Shown here in pieces: positions 22,898 to 32,850 of a stretch of 64,000 nt of DNA. Positions within the stretch are counted from its first letter, which is position 1. Every line of letters begins with the position of its first letter. The position numbers were made by a program, and so were the translations under genes. The stretch comes from Oceanipulchritudo coccoides (lineage in GTDB: Bacteria > Verrucomicrobiota > Verrucomicrobiia > Opitutales > Oceanipulchritudinaceae), in assembly GCF_010500615.1 (NCBI RefSeq), contig NZ_JAAGNX010000001.1, positions 372,001 to 436,000 of the forward strand, read 5' to 3'. The notes below the pieces were generated by a model. It was not told where the DNA came from and ran no database searches. It saw only the letters and a program-made list of their open reading frames with translations.

Positions 22898-23434
22898 ATG
22901 AAATTACGATCCATCTTAATCGCCGCTTTGATTCTCACTCTTTTTCAACCTCTCCAGGCTGCCAAGAAGGTCGTCCTCGATGCCCAGATTGAGCAGGCCG
23001 TCGAAGACTTCTATGAGCTCACTTCAGCCGGCAAGAAACTGGCCAACAAGGCGAAGGGCATGCTTGTCTTCCCGAGCGTGAAGAAGGCCGGTCTCGGTGT
23101 TGGTGGTGAGTACGGCGAAGGTGCCCTCCTCATTGATGGCAAAATTGTCCAGTACTATAATACAGCTGCGGCTTCCATCGGTTTCCAGATGGGAGTTCAG
23201 GTCAAGAGCCAGATTATCCTTTTCATGGAGAAAAGCGCCCTCAAGCAATTCCGGAACAGCGAGGGTTGGGAAATCGGTGTCGATGGTAGTGTCGCCATCG
23301 CTACGCTCGGAGCCGGAGGCGAGATTGAAACAAAAGTTTTGAACCAGCCGGTGGTCGGATTTATCTTCGGCAACAAGGGGCTCATGTATAACTTGAGTCT
23401 CGAGGGGACCAAGATTTCCAAAATAGAGAAATAG
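22898..23434 (+). CDS. Ysc84/SYLF-domain lipid-binding protein
   Basis: A 178-residue secreted protein with a signal peptide (about 1-21) and a SYLF/Ysc84 domain: AKGMLVFPSVKKAGLGVGGE, GEGALL, YYNTAAASIGFQMGVQ and a final VGFIFGNKGLMYNLSLEGTK. The family binds phosphoinositides in eukaryotes; bacterial members are periplasmic and of unknown role. Single gene. Confidence 0.85.
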   Translation: MKLRSILIAALILTLFQPLQAAKKVVLDAQIEQAVEDFYELTSAGKKLANKAKGMLVFPSVKKAGLGVGGEYGEGALLIDGKIVQYYNTAAASIGFQMGVQVKSQIILFMEKSALKQFRNSEGWEIGVDGSVAIATLGAGGEIETKVLNQPVVGFIFGNKGLMYNLSLEGTKISKIEK

Positions 23435-23767
23435 TTGCGGCCTGTTTGAGCCTGTCTATGCGGGCGACTAATGGTGGTTATTAGTTGAAGTTGCGGGAGC
23501 TTTGGACCGAGCTGGCTTTAAAAAAGCCTCTGAAACTGTAAATAAACAGAGTTTGTGGTCGGTTTCCCAGCGGCGGATTCTCTGTTGGTCGCTTTCACAG
23601 CTATCTGATTAACAGAAACTTAGGGAAAATTTAGCAGAAGCTAAATAGATTTCCGGATTAGATTCAGGTGTTTTTGCTATAAACTAAGGAAAAAATGCTT
23701 GCTTCACTAGGGACTTTAGCCCAGATTATCGATTGTCGCATAATAAATTCTCAATCCAGCAATAATC
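23435..23767. other. Intergenic stretch before PEP-CTERM gene
   Basis: 333 bp, A+T-rich toward the right end. No recognised gene or clear site. Confidence 0.4.
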
Positions 23768-24487
23768 ATGAAATCACACAATCTTCTGCGCTGCGCCCTC
23801 AGTTTAACGGGCATCTTCGTCGGCATCCAAGTTGCCAGCGGAGCGGAGACCTTCAACTTCTCGGTACCCGGATCAATTCCTGGAGTGACCGGTTTTGTTA
23901 AGGACTACTCCGATGTCGCTGCTTCCGGTACAGTCACTTTCGACGGAACGACCGTAACCCTGTTCATCGAGAACGGCAACGCGATGAATTCCTCGATCAG
24001 CAAGGTGTATCTCTTGAAGCCAGTCGTCGGTGGATCCAACATCGACACAACCGGAGTATCCGGCGTCGCTGACTGGAGTGCCTACAATTCACTCGCTGAT
24101 CCTGCTAGCAATGGCAAGCCTGGCACTATTTTGAGTTCCTATGTGGACTGGAATAATGCCGATTATTTTGGGGCTGCTGCGGATAGTTCCTCTGCTCGCA
24201 TTGACGAGGGCAATTCAGCCACTTTCACGTTTACGATGGCCTCATCAACCGACGCAGTCAACTGGCTGGGTTACGGTGATCCTTCCACTCCAACCATTGT
24301 CATTCGCTGGCAGGAAGTGGGCTACAACGACCGCGATGGCAGCACTGCCGGTTACGGCTGGCTGGACACGGGAGGAACTGTTCCGCCTGTTCCGGAGCCT
24401 CGCTTGATCGCTCCTCTGGCCGTACTTGGCCTTGGTGGACTGCTCATGGCTCGCCGTCGCCTTACCCGCAAGGGTAAGAAGGCCTAG
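23768..24487 (+). CDS. PEP-CTERM surface protein
   Basis: A 239-residue exported protein: signal peptide (about 1-25), a Thr/Ser/Gly-rich beta domain, and a C-terminal sorting signal made of VPEPR, a hydrophobic helix (LIAPLAVLGLGGLLMA) and a basic RRRLTRKGKK tail. The signal is recognised by exosortase, which anchors or releases the protein at the cell surface; no exosortase is in the window. The body has no recognised domain. A strong terminator follows at 24517. Confidence 0.9.
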   Translation: MKSHNLLRCALSLTGIFVGIQVASGAETFNFSVPGSIPGVTGFVKDYSDVAASGTVTFDGTTVTLFIENGNAMNSSISKVYLLKPVVGGSNIDTTGVSGVADWSAYNSLADPASNGKPGTILSSYVDWNNADYFGAAADSSSARIDEGNSATFTFTMASSTDAVNWLGYGDPSTPTIVIRWQEVGYNDRDGSTAGYGWLDTGGTVPPVPEPRLIAPLAVLGLGGLLMARRRLTRKGKKA

Positions 24488-24516
24488 TCTTTCTATTCAT
24501 TCAAGTTTTCCTTTTG

Positions 24517-24558
24517 TCCGGTCCCTTGTCGTTATTTCGACTTGGGGCCGGATTTTTT
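24517..24558. terminator. Terminator between convergent PEP-CTERM and kinase genes
   Basis: TCCGGTCCC (24517-24525) pairs with GGGGCCGGA (24544-24552) with one G:T wobble, GTCG/CGAC extends the stem inside, and TTTTTTATTT follows. Confidence 0.85.
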
Positions 24559-26326
24559 ATTTCTGCTCCTGAAGCAGGTCAGCGTACTTGGCCAGAACGC
24601 TCTCTATAGCCTTCCGGTTGATGGGTTTGGGAAGGTAATCATCCATCCCTGCGGCAAGGCAGCGCTCCCGGTCGCCCTCAACCGCGGAAGCAGTCAGGGC
24701 AATGATTTGGGGCTCAGTCCCGTATTTATCGCGGATGCGCTGGGTAGCCGTAAAACCGTCCATGACCGGCATTTGCAGGTCCATAAAAATCAATTCACAC
24801 GGATGGGATTCCAAATAGTCCAGTGCTTCAAGTCCATTTGTGACGGTGGCGCTTTCATATCCTAGGCTGCGCAGGATCCGCTTGGTAACGAGGCGATTGA
24901 CGGAATTGTCCTCGACAATGAGGATGCTCCGACTGTTCACCAAGGCCGGATTTTCGCTGTCTGTTGCGTTCTGCTCCTCACGCTCCTTTACGCGCACATT
25001 CGGGGCCTTCTGGAGCTCCACATAAAAGGTAAAGCGGGACCCTGACGGGGAAGTTGTATCGATCTGTATTTTTCCTCTCATGAGGCTGCAAAGGCGCTTG
25101 CATATGGTCAGGCCCAGACCTGTTCCACCGTGAAGGCGAGTGGGGGAGGTGTCTTCCTGGCTGAATGGATCAAAAATCGAATCGAGGCGATCAGGAGCGA
25201 TGCCCATGCCAGTATCTTCAACGGAGACAAACAGTTTCAGGCGTACGGAGGTCACGGGTTCGGTCCATGCCTTTAGTGATACCGTTCCTGATTCAGTAAA
25301 TTTGACGGCGTTATTGACCAGATTGTAAATGATCTGCCGCAAGCGCACAGGATCGCCGGAGACAGTTTCGGGTAGGGAGTCATCCAGTTCAATCCGACCG
25401 GTCAGTCCCTTCTTTTTCATATTGTGGCTGAAAAGGGCGAATGAGCTCTGCAGGCACTCGGCGATATTAAAGCTCCGATCGGACAAAATCAATTTGCCGG
25501 ACTCAATCTTCGAGAGATCGAGGATGTCGTTGATAATTGTCAGGAGCATCTCACCGCTCGAGCGAATGACTTCGAGGTACGAACGCTGTTGTGCATCCAG
25601 TTCCGACTCGAGAAGCAATTCAGTGAGCCCGATCACCCCATTCATCGGGGTGCGGATTTCATGACTCATGTTGGCCAGGAATTCAGTTTTTGCCCGCGTT
25701 GCCTTTTGCGCTTCTTCCATGGCGATACGCATGGTTTCCTGAGTCTTGATGCTGGCTGTCACATCGTTGACAAGTGAGGCCACCGCGAGGATACGACCCT
25801 TGGGATTCTTGATTATGGTATTGTTCCACTGGCAAGTGATCAGACTGCCGTCCTTGCGGATATTCTCATTCAGGCTTTTTTGTCCACCTTCGTCCCGGAG
25901 GTTTCTTTGCCAGATTTCATCCACATGTTCCTTGATTGATTCCGGCACAATGAGTTCCATGGCATGGCGGCCGATCGCCTCCTTGGCGGTGTATCCAAAA
26001 ATTTTCTCTGCGGCCTTGTTCCATGTGACGACCCGGAATTCCAGATTCCATTCAATGTAGGCGAGCGGAGTCTCTCTCAGGATGAACATCAGGTGCTGGC
26101 GCGAATGGCGAAGAGAGGAACCACTCCTGTCCAGCTCGGCCTCTGCCTCTGGAATCCGGTTGCTCACAAAATAGCCCGCGTAGCACCCTGTAATTCCAAA
26201 TATCCCCCCTAAAATCAGACCGCCATAGATGACAAACTCTGAATCCCTGCCAGCATACAGGTAGAGGCCGATAGCGACCAGGCTGAGGAAGGGCAGGAGA
26301 ATCAGAAGGAATTTGCGGGAAGGCAT
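24557..26326 (-). CDS. Hybrid sensor histidine kinase (PAS-HisKA-HATPase-REC)
   Basis: About 589 residues from ATG 26326; an in-frame GTG at 26368 is an alternative. Two N-terminal membrane helices (about 4-24 and 33-55) are followed by a PAS/PAC domain (about 75-200, EKIFGYTAKEAIGRHAMELI), HisKA with NMSHEIRTPMNGVIGL (phospho-His near residue 220), and HATPase_c with GGTGLGLTICK. A C-terminal receiver (about 460-585) carries LIVEDNSVNRLVTKR and LIFMDLQMPVMDG (phospho-Asp near 512). There is almost no periplasmic domain, so it probably senses a cytosolic or membrane cue. The gene stands alone. Confidence 0.93.
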   Translation of the reverse strand: MPSRKFLLILLPFLSLVAIGLYLYAGRDSEFVIYGGLILGGIFGITGCYAGYFVSNRIPEAEAELDRSGSSLRHSRQHLMFILRETPLAYIEWNLEFRVVTWNKAAEKIFGYTAKEAIGRHAMELIVPESIKEHVDEIWQRNLRDEGGQKSLNENIRKDGSLITCQWNNTIIKNPKGRILAVASLVNDVTASIKTQETMRIAMEEAQKATRAKTEFLANMSHEIRTPMNGVIGLTELLLESELDAQQRSYLEVIRSSGEMLLTIINDILDLSKIESGKLILSDRSFNIAECLQSSFALFSHNMKKKGLTGRIELDDSLPETVSGDPVRLRQIIYNLVNNAVKFTESGTVSLKAWTEPVTSVRLKLFVSVEDTGMGIAPDRLDSIFDPFSQEDTSPTRLHGGTGLGLTICKRLCSLMRGKIQIDTTSPSGSRFTFYVELQKAPNVRVKEREEQNATDSENPALVNSRSILIVEDNSVNRLVTKRILRSLGYESATVTNGLEALDYLESHPCELIFMDLQMPVMDGFTATQRIRDKYGTEPQIIALTASAVEGDRERCLAAGMDDYLPKPINRKAIESVLAKYADLLQEQK

Positions 26327-26502
26327 ATTTTTCGTCGGACGAAGGCAGGTTGCCGCCTTGGGGTGCACTTGTCAGTCAAATTCGTAAATGGACCAGGATA
26401 AGCCGACGGATCCAGCCTGCCCGATTCCTGTTATCGTGCTTGCTCAAAATAGGGTAACGATTGCGGTGGACATCCACTCATCACTTTCTTTCGCTGGGCA
26501 AC

Positions 26503-26862
26503 ATGGCATATGAAATGACAGGTAAAATTAAGAAGATTTTCGACCAGCAGGATTTTCCCAGCGGCTTCTACAAGCGGGAATTTGTTGTCACAACGGATGA
26601 AAAATTCCCTCAGGAAGTGAAGTTAAGCTGCTTGAAGGACAAGGTCGCCGCCTTGGATAATTTCAAGGAAGGAGATACCGTCCAAGTGAGTTTCAACGTC
26701 AACGGGCGTGAATGGAACGAGAAGTATTTCGTGGATTTGACGGCATGGAAAATTGAGGCTGCCGGTGCGGCGGCTCCACAAGGTCCTCCAGTCAACGAAC
26801 AAGTCGTGCCGGCTGAGGATCCCGGGGATTACACAGTCGATGACGAGGATATTCCCTTTTGA
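26503..26862 (+). CDS. DUF3127 protein with SSB-like acidic tail
   Basis: A 119-residue protein from ATG 26503 ([16 protein letters not shown]); the frame is open 14 codons further upstream, but the family start fits here. The DUF3127 domain (about 1-90: [32 protein letters not shown]) is an OB-fold type single-strand-binding-like module. A Pro/Ala linker leads to the end [11 protein letters not shown], which closely resembles the C-terminal tip of SSB (D-D-D-I-P-F) that recruits DNA repair enzymes. The function is unproven. It ends just upstream of the RlmL-type gene. Confidence 0.82.
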   Translation: MAYEMTGKIKKIFDQQDFPSGFYKREFVVTTDEKFPQEVKLSCLKDKVAALDNFKEGDTVQVSFNVNGREWNEKYFVDLTAWKIEAAGAAAPQGPPVNEQVVPAEDPGDYTVDDEDIPF

Positions 26863-26882
26863 TCGCCCCGGGAATTCCTGAA

Positions 26883-28010
26883 ATGGATTGCGTGGCAACG
26901 TGCCGTCCCGGACTCGAAGGAGTGCTGGCAGCAGAAATCGAGAAACTGGGGGGGCGGTCGATTAAACCCGGAAAGCGATCGGTTGCTTTCTCGACGAATC
27001 ATCCCGGGCTTTACCGGATGAATATGGCCCTGCGTGCAGCGATCCAGGTCCTTGTTCCAATCCGGACCTTCAATGCCAGGGATTATAAACTGCTATATTT
27101 CCAATCGCGGCGCACCAACTGGCACCAGTATTTTACCGCGGACAAAACGTTACGCATCGACGTCAATGGCCACTCCCCGACACTTCAGAACACCCAGTAT
27201 GTGGTCCACCGGGTGAAGGATGGCATTGTCGACACCTTTCGCAAGATGACGGGAGGAATCCGCCCCTCCATCGACAAGGCAGAACCGGAAATTCATGTCG
27301 TCGTGCACATGCATGGGAGCAAGATCACCCTTTGTCTGGACAGCTCAGGAATTCCACTTTTCAAACGCGGTTACCGGCTGGAGCACGGGGAAGCGCCAAT
27401 CAAGGAGGATCTGGCGGCTGGCATTCTGCAGCTCAGTAATGCCAAGGAGCATGCCGGTATCGTTGATCCGATGTGCGGATCGGGGACTTTTCTCTTTGAG
27501 GGCATGATGCTAATGCATGACATGGCCCCGAACCTGAAGCGCTCTTTCGCCTTTCAGCATTGGTTGGATTACGATGAGGAAGCCTTCCTCGCGGAACAGG
27601 CATCATTGGAAAAGGCAGGCAGTATTAAAAAGGACATTCCCATCGTCGGTTGCGACATTGATGAGGAATCCATTGATCTGGTGAAGAGAATTGCCGCGAC
27701 ACATTTCCCCGATATTCCGTTAACGCTTCATCACAGTGCTTTTCAGGAGGTTGAACTGGACTTGCCCAACTGCCTCATGGTGACAAATCCTCCCTACGGA
27801 AAGCGGCTCGGCGAGGAGTCCGAGCTTCCAGCCCTTTACCGGGATATTGGCACCGCGGCGAAAAAGGCAGTCATGGGTGGCCGGCTGGCGGTTTTCACGA
27901 CAAACCGTAAGGCAGCTCGCCAAATCCGGCTGACTCAGGATCGTTCGTGCACCCTTTTCAACGGTGCCTTGGAGGGGCTTCTGTACGAATATTCCGTCCG
28001 GGGCGCCTGA
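26883..28010 (+). CDS. THUMP-domain 23S rRNA guanine-N2 methyltransferase-like protein (RlmL N-terminal type)
   Basis: About 375 residues. Start ATG 26883 (MDCVATCRPGLEGVLAAEI); a TTG eight codons earlier is possible. An N-terminal ferredoxin-like/THUMP RNA-binding part (about 1-160) precedes a class I methyltransferase (about 165-375) with DPMCGSGTFLFEG (SAM motif), VGCDIDEESI and the catalytic TNPPYGKRLGEE (N-P-P-Y). This is the RlmL/YcbY N-half family, which makes m2G2445 in 23S rRNA. The RlmK half found in E. coli RlmKL is absent. It lies 20 bp after the DUF3127 gene. Confidence 0.9.
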   Translation: MDCVATCRPGLEGVLAAEIEKLGGRSIKPGKRSVAFSTNHPGLYRMNMALRAAIQVLVPIRTFNARDYKLLYFQSRRTNWHQYFTADKTLRIDVNGHSPTLQNTQYVVHRVKDGIVDTFRKMTGGIRPSIDKAEPEIHVVVHMHGSKITLCLDSSGIPLFKRGYRLEHGEAPIKEDLAAGILQLSNAKEHAGIVDPMCGSGTFLFEGMMLMHDMAPNLKRSFAFQHWLDYDEEAFLAEQASLEKAGSIKKDIPIVGCDIDEESIDLVKRIAATHFPDIPLTLHHSAFQEVELDLPNCLMVTNPPYGKRLGEESELPALYRDIGTAAKKAVMGGRLAVFTTNRKAARQIRLTQDRSCTLFNGALEGLLYEYSVRGA

Positions 28011-28051
28011 GAACTAAGCTTTATTTCACCTCCCGACTTGGCAATCCATCG

Positions 28052-29038
28052 ATGCCGACACATCTTGAAGGTGTGGAACCGCTTCTCAATGTATCCGACG
28101 TCAGCAAGCAGTTTGGCTCCCTGACGGCTGTCGATTCGGTCTCCCTTAAGGTTTATCCCGGGGAGATTTTTGCCCTTCTTGGACCAAACGGTGCCGGGAA
28201 AACAACCTTGATTGGCTGCATCAGTGGGCTGATCCAGCGCTTTTCCGGTAGTATCCATGTCGGTGGACTTGATGTGCGAGAGGATTATCCAACTGTCCGG
28301 CAACTGGTCGGCCTGGTTCCACAGGAACTGAACTTTGACGGCTTTTTCAAGGCCCGGCAGATTCTCGAATATCAGGGAGGCTTTTTCGGTGTCAGGAACT
28401 ATCGGGAACGGGCGGCCCAGCTTCTCGAGGCATTTTCCCTAACGTCAAAAGCGGAGGCGAACAGTCGCTGGCTTTCGGGAGGGATGAAGCGCCGCCTCAT
28501 GATCTGCAAGGCCCTCGTCCATAACCCGGCCTTGCTCTTTCTTGATGAACCGACTGCCGGGGTGGATGTTGAATTGAGGGATGAGCTCTGGGCGTATGTC
28601 CGTCGCCTGCGTGAATCCGGGACGACCATTGTCCTGACGACACACTACCTTGAGGAAGCGGAGCAGCTGGCCGACCGGATCGGTGTCATCAACAACGGCC
28701 GCCTTCTCCTGGTTGAGCGCCGGAACGAGTTGCTCAATCACTATGGCGAGCGCTGGCTGCAAGTGACCTTTCATCGCAGAGTGGAGAAAGGAGCTTTTGC
28801 AGACAGCGGCTGTAACCGGGTGGAATCCATCAAGCCCCGGACCTGCCGTTTTTACTTCAGGGATTCGACCCTGGACGAAGGGGAAACACCGGAAATAGTC
28901 CCGCGCCTGCTCAAACAGTTTGAGGAAATGGGACTGATGCCCCTTCGGATCGAGGGAGGGCGCAGCCGCCTGGAGGATATCTTCCGTAAGGTCATCGGCG
29001 AAGACGGCGCGGACAACGGCGGAGGTGAAAATGAGTAA
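28052..29038 (+). CDS. ABC transporter ATPase, YadG-like
   Basis: About 328 residues from ATG 28052 (MPTHLEGVEPLLNV); the open frame reaches back into the preceding gene. Walker A GPNGAGKTT (about 42-50), Q-loop, signature WLSGGMKRRLM (about 139-149), Walker B ALLFLDEPTAGVD and H-loop TTHYLEEAE. A C-terminal domain (about 230-328) is typical of DrrA/YadG exporters. Together with the permease at 29031 (8-nt overlap) it forms an ABC-2 exporter of unknown substrate. Confidence 0.92.
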   Translation: MPTHLEGVEPLLNVSDVSKQFGSLTAVDSVSLKVYPGEIFALLGPNGAGKTTLIGCISGLIQRFSGSIHVGGLDVREDYPTVRQLVGLVPQELNFDGFFKARQILEYQGGFFGVRNYRERAAQLLEAFSLTSKAEANSRWLSGGMKRRLMICKALVHNPALLFLDEPTAGVDVELRDELWAYVRRLRESGTTIVLTTHYLEEAEQLADRIGVINNGRLLLVERRNELLNHYGERWLQVTFHRRVEKGAFADSGCNRVESIKPRTCRFYFRDSTLDEGETPEIVPRLLKQFEEMGLMPLRIEGGRSRLEDIFRKVIGEDGADNGGGENE

Positions 29039-29906
29039 GCACATTGATAAGATGAAATCCCCTGCTTACCCTGAGCTGGATCCTCAATGGCAAGCTTCGG
29101 CCGCCCGCCATTTTGATGATGTCCTGCTCCGTGCAAAGGGCGAAACTGGCCTTTGGGGAACATGGGTTCTTTTCCGCAAAGAGATGCAGCGCTTTCTTTC
29201 CATCGCCGGACAGACTATCATCAGCCCTGTCCTGACGACCATGCTCTGGTATCTGGTTTTTGGATACTCCCTGGGGGATCGCCTGAATGAGATTCAAGGG
29301 ATTCCCTACACGGATTTTCTTGTCCCGGGATTGGTCATGATGGCGATTATTTCCAACGCTTTCCTGAACAGCGCCTTCTCCTTTTTCATAGGCAAGGTAC
29401 ACGGGACGGTGGTGGACCTGCTTGTCACACCGCTCCGCCCATGGCAGATCATGGCCGCTTACACCGGGGCCAGTGTTGTGCGGGCCATGCTGGTGGGGAT
29501 GGTCATCTGGGGCGTCGCCGCCTTCATGGGGGCGGAGACCTTCCACAACGTTGGCTGGACGCTCATTTTCATGCTTCTGACAAGTTTTGCCTTCGCCCTG
29601 TTTGGCCTTCTGGCGGGGATACTTGCCAAGGATTTTGATCACATCAATTTCGTCCCCAATTTCCTGTTGCTGCCACTGACTTTTCTCGGCGGCGTCTTCT
29701 ACTCCATTCGTCTTCTCCCGAGCCCATGGGAGCAGATCTCCCTGTTGAACCCGATCGTGTACATGGTCAACGGACTCAGGTTTGGCATGACAGGTATCAG
29801 CGATGTGCCTGTCCTGCCGGGGTTTGGTATCGTATTTTTGAGCGTGCTGGCTGGATTAGCCATCACCCTTCGTCTCCTGGGTTCGGGAACGGGTCTGAAA
29901 CCCTGA
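29031..29906 (+). CDS. ABC-2 transporter permease, YadH-like
   Basis: About 291 residues; ATG 29031 is chosen because GGAGG lies seven bases upstream. Six membrane helices, with the family features TIISPVLTTMLWYLVFGYSL, YTDFLVPGLVMMAI, LLLPLTFLGGVFYSI and LNPIVYMVNGLRFGM. It pairs with the ATPase gene it overlaps by 8 nt. Exported substrate is unknown. Confidence 0.92.
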   Translation: MSKHIDKMKSPAYPELDPQWQASAARHFDDVLLRAKGETGLWGTWVLFRKEMQRFLSIAGQTIISPVLTTMLWYLVFGYSLGDRLNEIQGIPYTDFLVPGLVMMAIISNAFLNSAFSFFIGKVHGTVVDLLVTPLRPWQIMAAYTGASVVRAMLVGMVIWGVAAFMGAETFHNVGWTLIFMLLTSFAFALFGLLAGILAKDFDHINFVPNFLLLPLTFLGGVFYSIRLLPSPWEQISLLNPIVYMVNGLRFGMTGISDVPVLPGFGIVFLSVLAGLAITLRLLGSGTGLKP

Positions 29907-29907
29907 T

Positions 29908-31914
29908 TTAAAGCAACGGGGCAATGACCAGGGAAACAATCGCCATCACGTTGATCAGGATATTCATTGATGGCCCGGAAGTATCCTTCAGAGGATCACC
30001 AACGGTGTCTCCCACGACACAGGCATGGTGAGCATCTGAATTCTTGCCCCCGTAATTCCCTTTTTCGATGAATTTCTTGGCATTGTCCCAAGCACCGCCT
30101 GAGTTGGCCATCATCAGGGCAAGGAGGACGCATCCAAGCAGGGCACCGACAAGCATTCCGCCCAGCGTTGAGGGTCCAAATCCAAACCCGACCACGACCG
30201 GGCTCAGAACCGCTATGGCAGCCGGAAGGAACATGCGCTTGAGGGCCGCTTCGGTCGCGATATCCACACAGCGTGCGGAGTCCGGTTTGGCGTTGCCATC
30301 CAGCAAGCCGGGGATTTCCCGGAATTGACGCCGGATTTCCTCAATCATCTCCCCGGCAGCCAAGCCGACGGCATTCATCGTGATGGAGCTCACCAGGAAC
30401 GGCAGGAGCCCACCGATGAAAACCCCGGTGAGCACGGCCGGATCTGAAAGCTGGAGCATAAAATCGTCGTGATGTGACCGGACAACGTTCACGTATGCCG
30501 CGATGATTGCCAAGCCGGCAAGAGCGGCAGCACCAATGGCAAATCCTTTCCCGATGGCGGCTGTCGTATTGCCAACCTCATCAAGAGAATCTGTGATATC
30601 CCGGGTTTTCTTCCCCAGGCCAGCCATTTCAGCGATCCCTCCGGCGTTGTCAGCCACAGGCCCATAGGCGTCGATACTCATTGTGATACCGATTGTCGCC
30701 AGCATGCCGACCGCGGCAATCCCGACTCCGTAAAGCCCTGCCAGTTCACTGGTCAAAAGGAGGATTCCGGCGATGGTCAGGAGGGGAATAACGACCGACT
30801 GCAGGCCGGCTGCCAATCCGGAAATCATGACGGTGGCGACCCCGGTCTGGGAAGACTTGGCAATTTCCCGCATGGGCCGTCCGCCGGTGTAATATTCCGT
30901 GGCAAGACCGATGATGACTCCGCCAGCAGAGCCGCAAAGGACGCATAGCCAGACTGAATTCGAGACCCCGAGGAACAGCATCACAAGGTAGGCTGCAGCG
31001 ATGAATAAGATGGAAGCGGACAAGGTCCCCATACGCAACGCACGGGCTGGTTCCTTATGGGCGAAGAGACGCACGACAAGCATTCCGGAGAGGGAGCAGA
31101 GCAAACCGACTGAGGCCAACCCAAGAGGAAGAAACATCAGGCTGGCTGGGGATATGGCAATCGCCTGCCATGATGATGCGGTCATGGTTGCCGCGATGGC
31201 CATGGTGGCAATCTGGGCATTACAGTATGACTCAAAGAGGTCGGAACCCATGCCTGCGACATCCCCCACATTGTCACCAACGTTGTCCGCAATCACGCCC
31301 GGGTTGCGGGGGTCGTCTTCAGGAATCCCGGATTCCACCTTGCCAACAAGGTCGGCGCCGACATCGGCGGCCTTGGTGAAAATGCCACCGCCAACGCGGA
31401 AGAAAATGGCCACGAGGGATGCGCCCATGGCGAATCCATGAATGATATGGATGTCACCGGCCGTGTTGCCAAAGAAGACAAACAAGCCGCCGACTCCGAG
31501 AAGACCCATAGAGGCAACGGTCAAACCCATGATGGTACCACCAAAGAATGCCGTCCGGAGGGCTTCCTGAGGCCCCTTTTCATAAGCGGCCACCGTAGTG
31601 CGCGAGTTGGCTTTGGTCGCCGTGTACATTCCAATGAAACCTGCCACAGCGGAAGACAAGGCTCCCAAAGTGAAAGCGAGGGATTCATAGGGATCCTTGA
31701 ACCAGAGGACAACGATCACCACGGACCCGAACATGGCGAGGAGCTTGAATTCCCGCTTCATGAAGACCATGGCCCCGTTGTGGATCTGTTCTGCTATATC
31801 CTCGATTTCTCCTGTACCTGATGGCAGGGCGCGAATCCGGCGATAGATAAGAAAGGCGCAGAACAGCCCGAACGCACCAAGGGCAGGTGCAATAAATCGA
31901 AGGGAATCATTCAT
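29908..31914 (-). CDS. hppA: K+-dependent membrane-bound ion-pumping pyrophosphatase
   Basis: A 668-residue integral membrane pyrophosphatase with about 16 helices. It couples PPi hydrolysis to H+ (or Na+) export. Substrate-binding motifs are complete: [34 protein letters not shown] and the C-terminal [47 protein letters not shown] carries Ala where K+-independent enzymes have Lys, indicating the K+-dependent class. Whether it pumps H+ or Na+ cannot be decided here. Convergent with the ABC permease with only one base between the stops. Confidence 0.96.
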   Translation of the reverse strand: MNDSLRFIAPALGAFGLFCAFLIYRRIRALPSGTGEIEDIAEQIHNGAMVFMKREFKLLAMFGSVVIVVLWFKDPYESLAFTLGALSSAVAGFIGMYTATKANSRTTVAAYEKGPQEALRTAFFGGTIMGLTVASMGLLGVGGLFVFFGNTAGDIHIIHGFAMGASLVAIFFRVGGGIFTKAADVGADLVGKVESGIPEDDPRNPGVIADNVGDNVGDVAGMGSDLFESYCNAQIATMAIAATMTASSWQAIAISPASLMFLPLGLASVGLLCSLSGMLVVRLFAHKEPARALRMGTLSASILFIAAAYLVMLFLGVSNSVWLCVLCGSAGGVIIGLATEYYTGGRPMREIAKSSQTGVATVMISGLAAGLQSVVIPLLTIAGILLLTSELAGLYGVGIAAVGMLATIGITMSIDAYGPVADNAGGIAEMAGLGKKTRDITDSLDEVGNTTAAIGKGFAIGAAALAGLAIIAAYVNVVRSHHDDFMLQLSDPAVLTGVFIGGLLPFLVSSITMNAVGLAAGEMIEEIRRQFREIPGLLDGNAKPDSARCVDIATEAALKRMFLPAAIAVLSPVVVGFGFGPSTLGGMLVGALLGCVLLALMMANSGGAWDNAKKFIEKGNYGGKNSDAHHACVVGDTVGDPLKDTSGPSMNILINVMAIVSLVIAPLL

Positions 31915-31956
31915 AGGTAAACCCGGTAAAGTGTTGAGGGTAGGGTAAGGGTGTAA

Positions 31957-32733
31957 TTAGAATCTGGATACCGAAGTGGCGGAACCCCACCAGAGGTGAT
32001 GCTTGCCTTCCAGATCGTCCTCGGAGGGGAAAGGGTAATATTTAAAGTCGTTCTGGTCACCGACAAAGAAGCCCGTATCAACAACTGGATAAATGAGGTC
32101 CTTGTTGAGGTCACGATGGACAATCTTCGTCATTTTATCCTGCTTGTAGTCGAGGGAGGTGAGGCATTCGCGAAGGTGGTTCAAATCCTTGTACGGCAAG
32201 TTGGATGCCGAGCTCTTTTCCGGATCGGTGGCCATGCCATTGAGGCGCAATTCACAGAAGGCGAGTTTTGGCAGGAAGACCGGGTTGTCCGGATTAGTGA
32301 CATAGCGGGCAAATTCTTCCGGGCCGAGCGGGCTGGCAACTTTAGGGTAGACCGGGCAGATCTCCTGGTACAGGTGGTAGCCTTTTCTTTCGGGAGGCGA
32401 CTCACTGGACGGGTCAAGCTGCAGGGTCAGGCCGTCTTTAGTCGTCAGGTAGAGCGCCCCGATCGCGCTGACGGGAACTTGGGCGAGCACATTGTAGACA
32501 GAGACATAGGAGGACCGTCTTGGTGAGCCATCGGGATGAGGATGACATTTATCCAGGGCGGTTTTCATCTTGAACGCATCCGACGTGAATGCCGGATCAA
32601 TGGAGAAAAAGATGGCGGGTCCGCGGGTTAGTTTTTTATCCCCGATAGCCAGATACTTGCCGAACCGGTCGGGCGGAAGTTGCGAATAGATAAGTGCTTC
32701 GGGGATGAGGGAGAGGTATAGATATGTTTCCAT
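31957..32733 (-). CDS. Hypothetical protein
   Basis: About 258 residues from ATG 32733 (METYLYLSLIPEALIYSQLP); ten more codons are open upstream. The protein is cytosolic, without membrane segments, and has an aromatic C-terminus (HHLWWGSATSVSRF). No domain is recognised. Sequence such as DKKLTRGPAIFFSIDP and SIDPAFTSDAFK suggests a folded globular protein. It sits upstream of hppA in the same direction with a 42-bp gap, so the two may be co-transcribed. Confidence 0.7.
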   Translation of the reverse strand: METYLYLSLIPEALIYSQLPPDRFGKYLAIGDKKLTRGPAIFFSIDPAFTSDAFKMKTALDKCHPHPDGSPRRSSYVSVYNVLAQVPVSAIGALYLTTKDGLTLQLDPSSESPPERKGYHLYQEICPVYPKVASPLGPEEFARYVTNPDNPVFLPKLAFCELRLNGMATDPEKSSASNLPYKDLNHLRECLTSLDYKQDKMTKIVHRDLNKDLIYPVVDTGFFVGDQNDFKYYPFPSEDDLEGKHHLWWGSATSVSRF

Positions 32734-32850
32734 AGGGTAAGATTTTGCAGGTAGAATGGGCAAAAGCGGAAGAAAATCAAGTGCTTCAGAGACCTATCAA
32801 ATCAAGAAATCCCTTGAGTCGATTGATTCAGGGCGAATAAATACCCGCAC

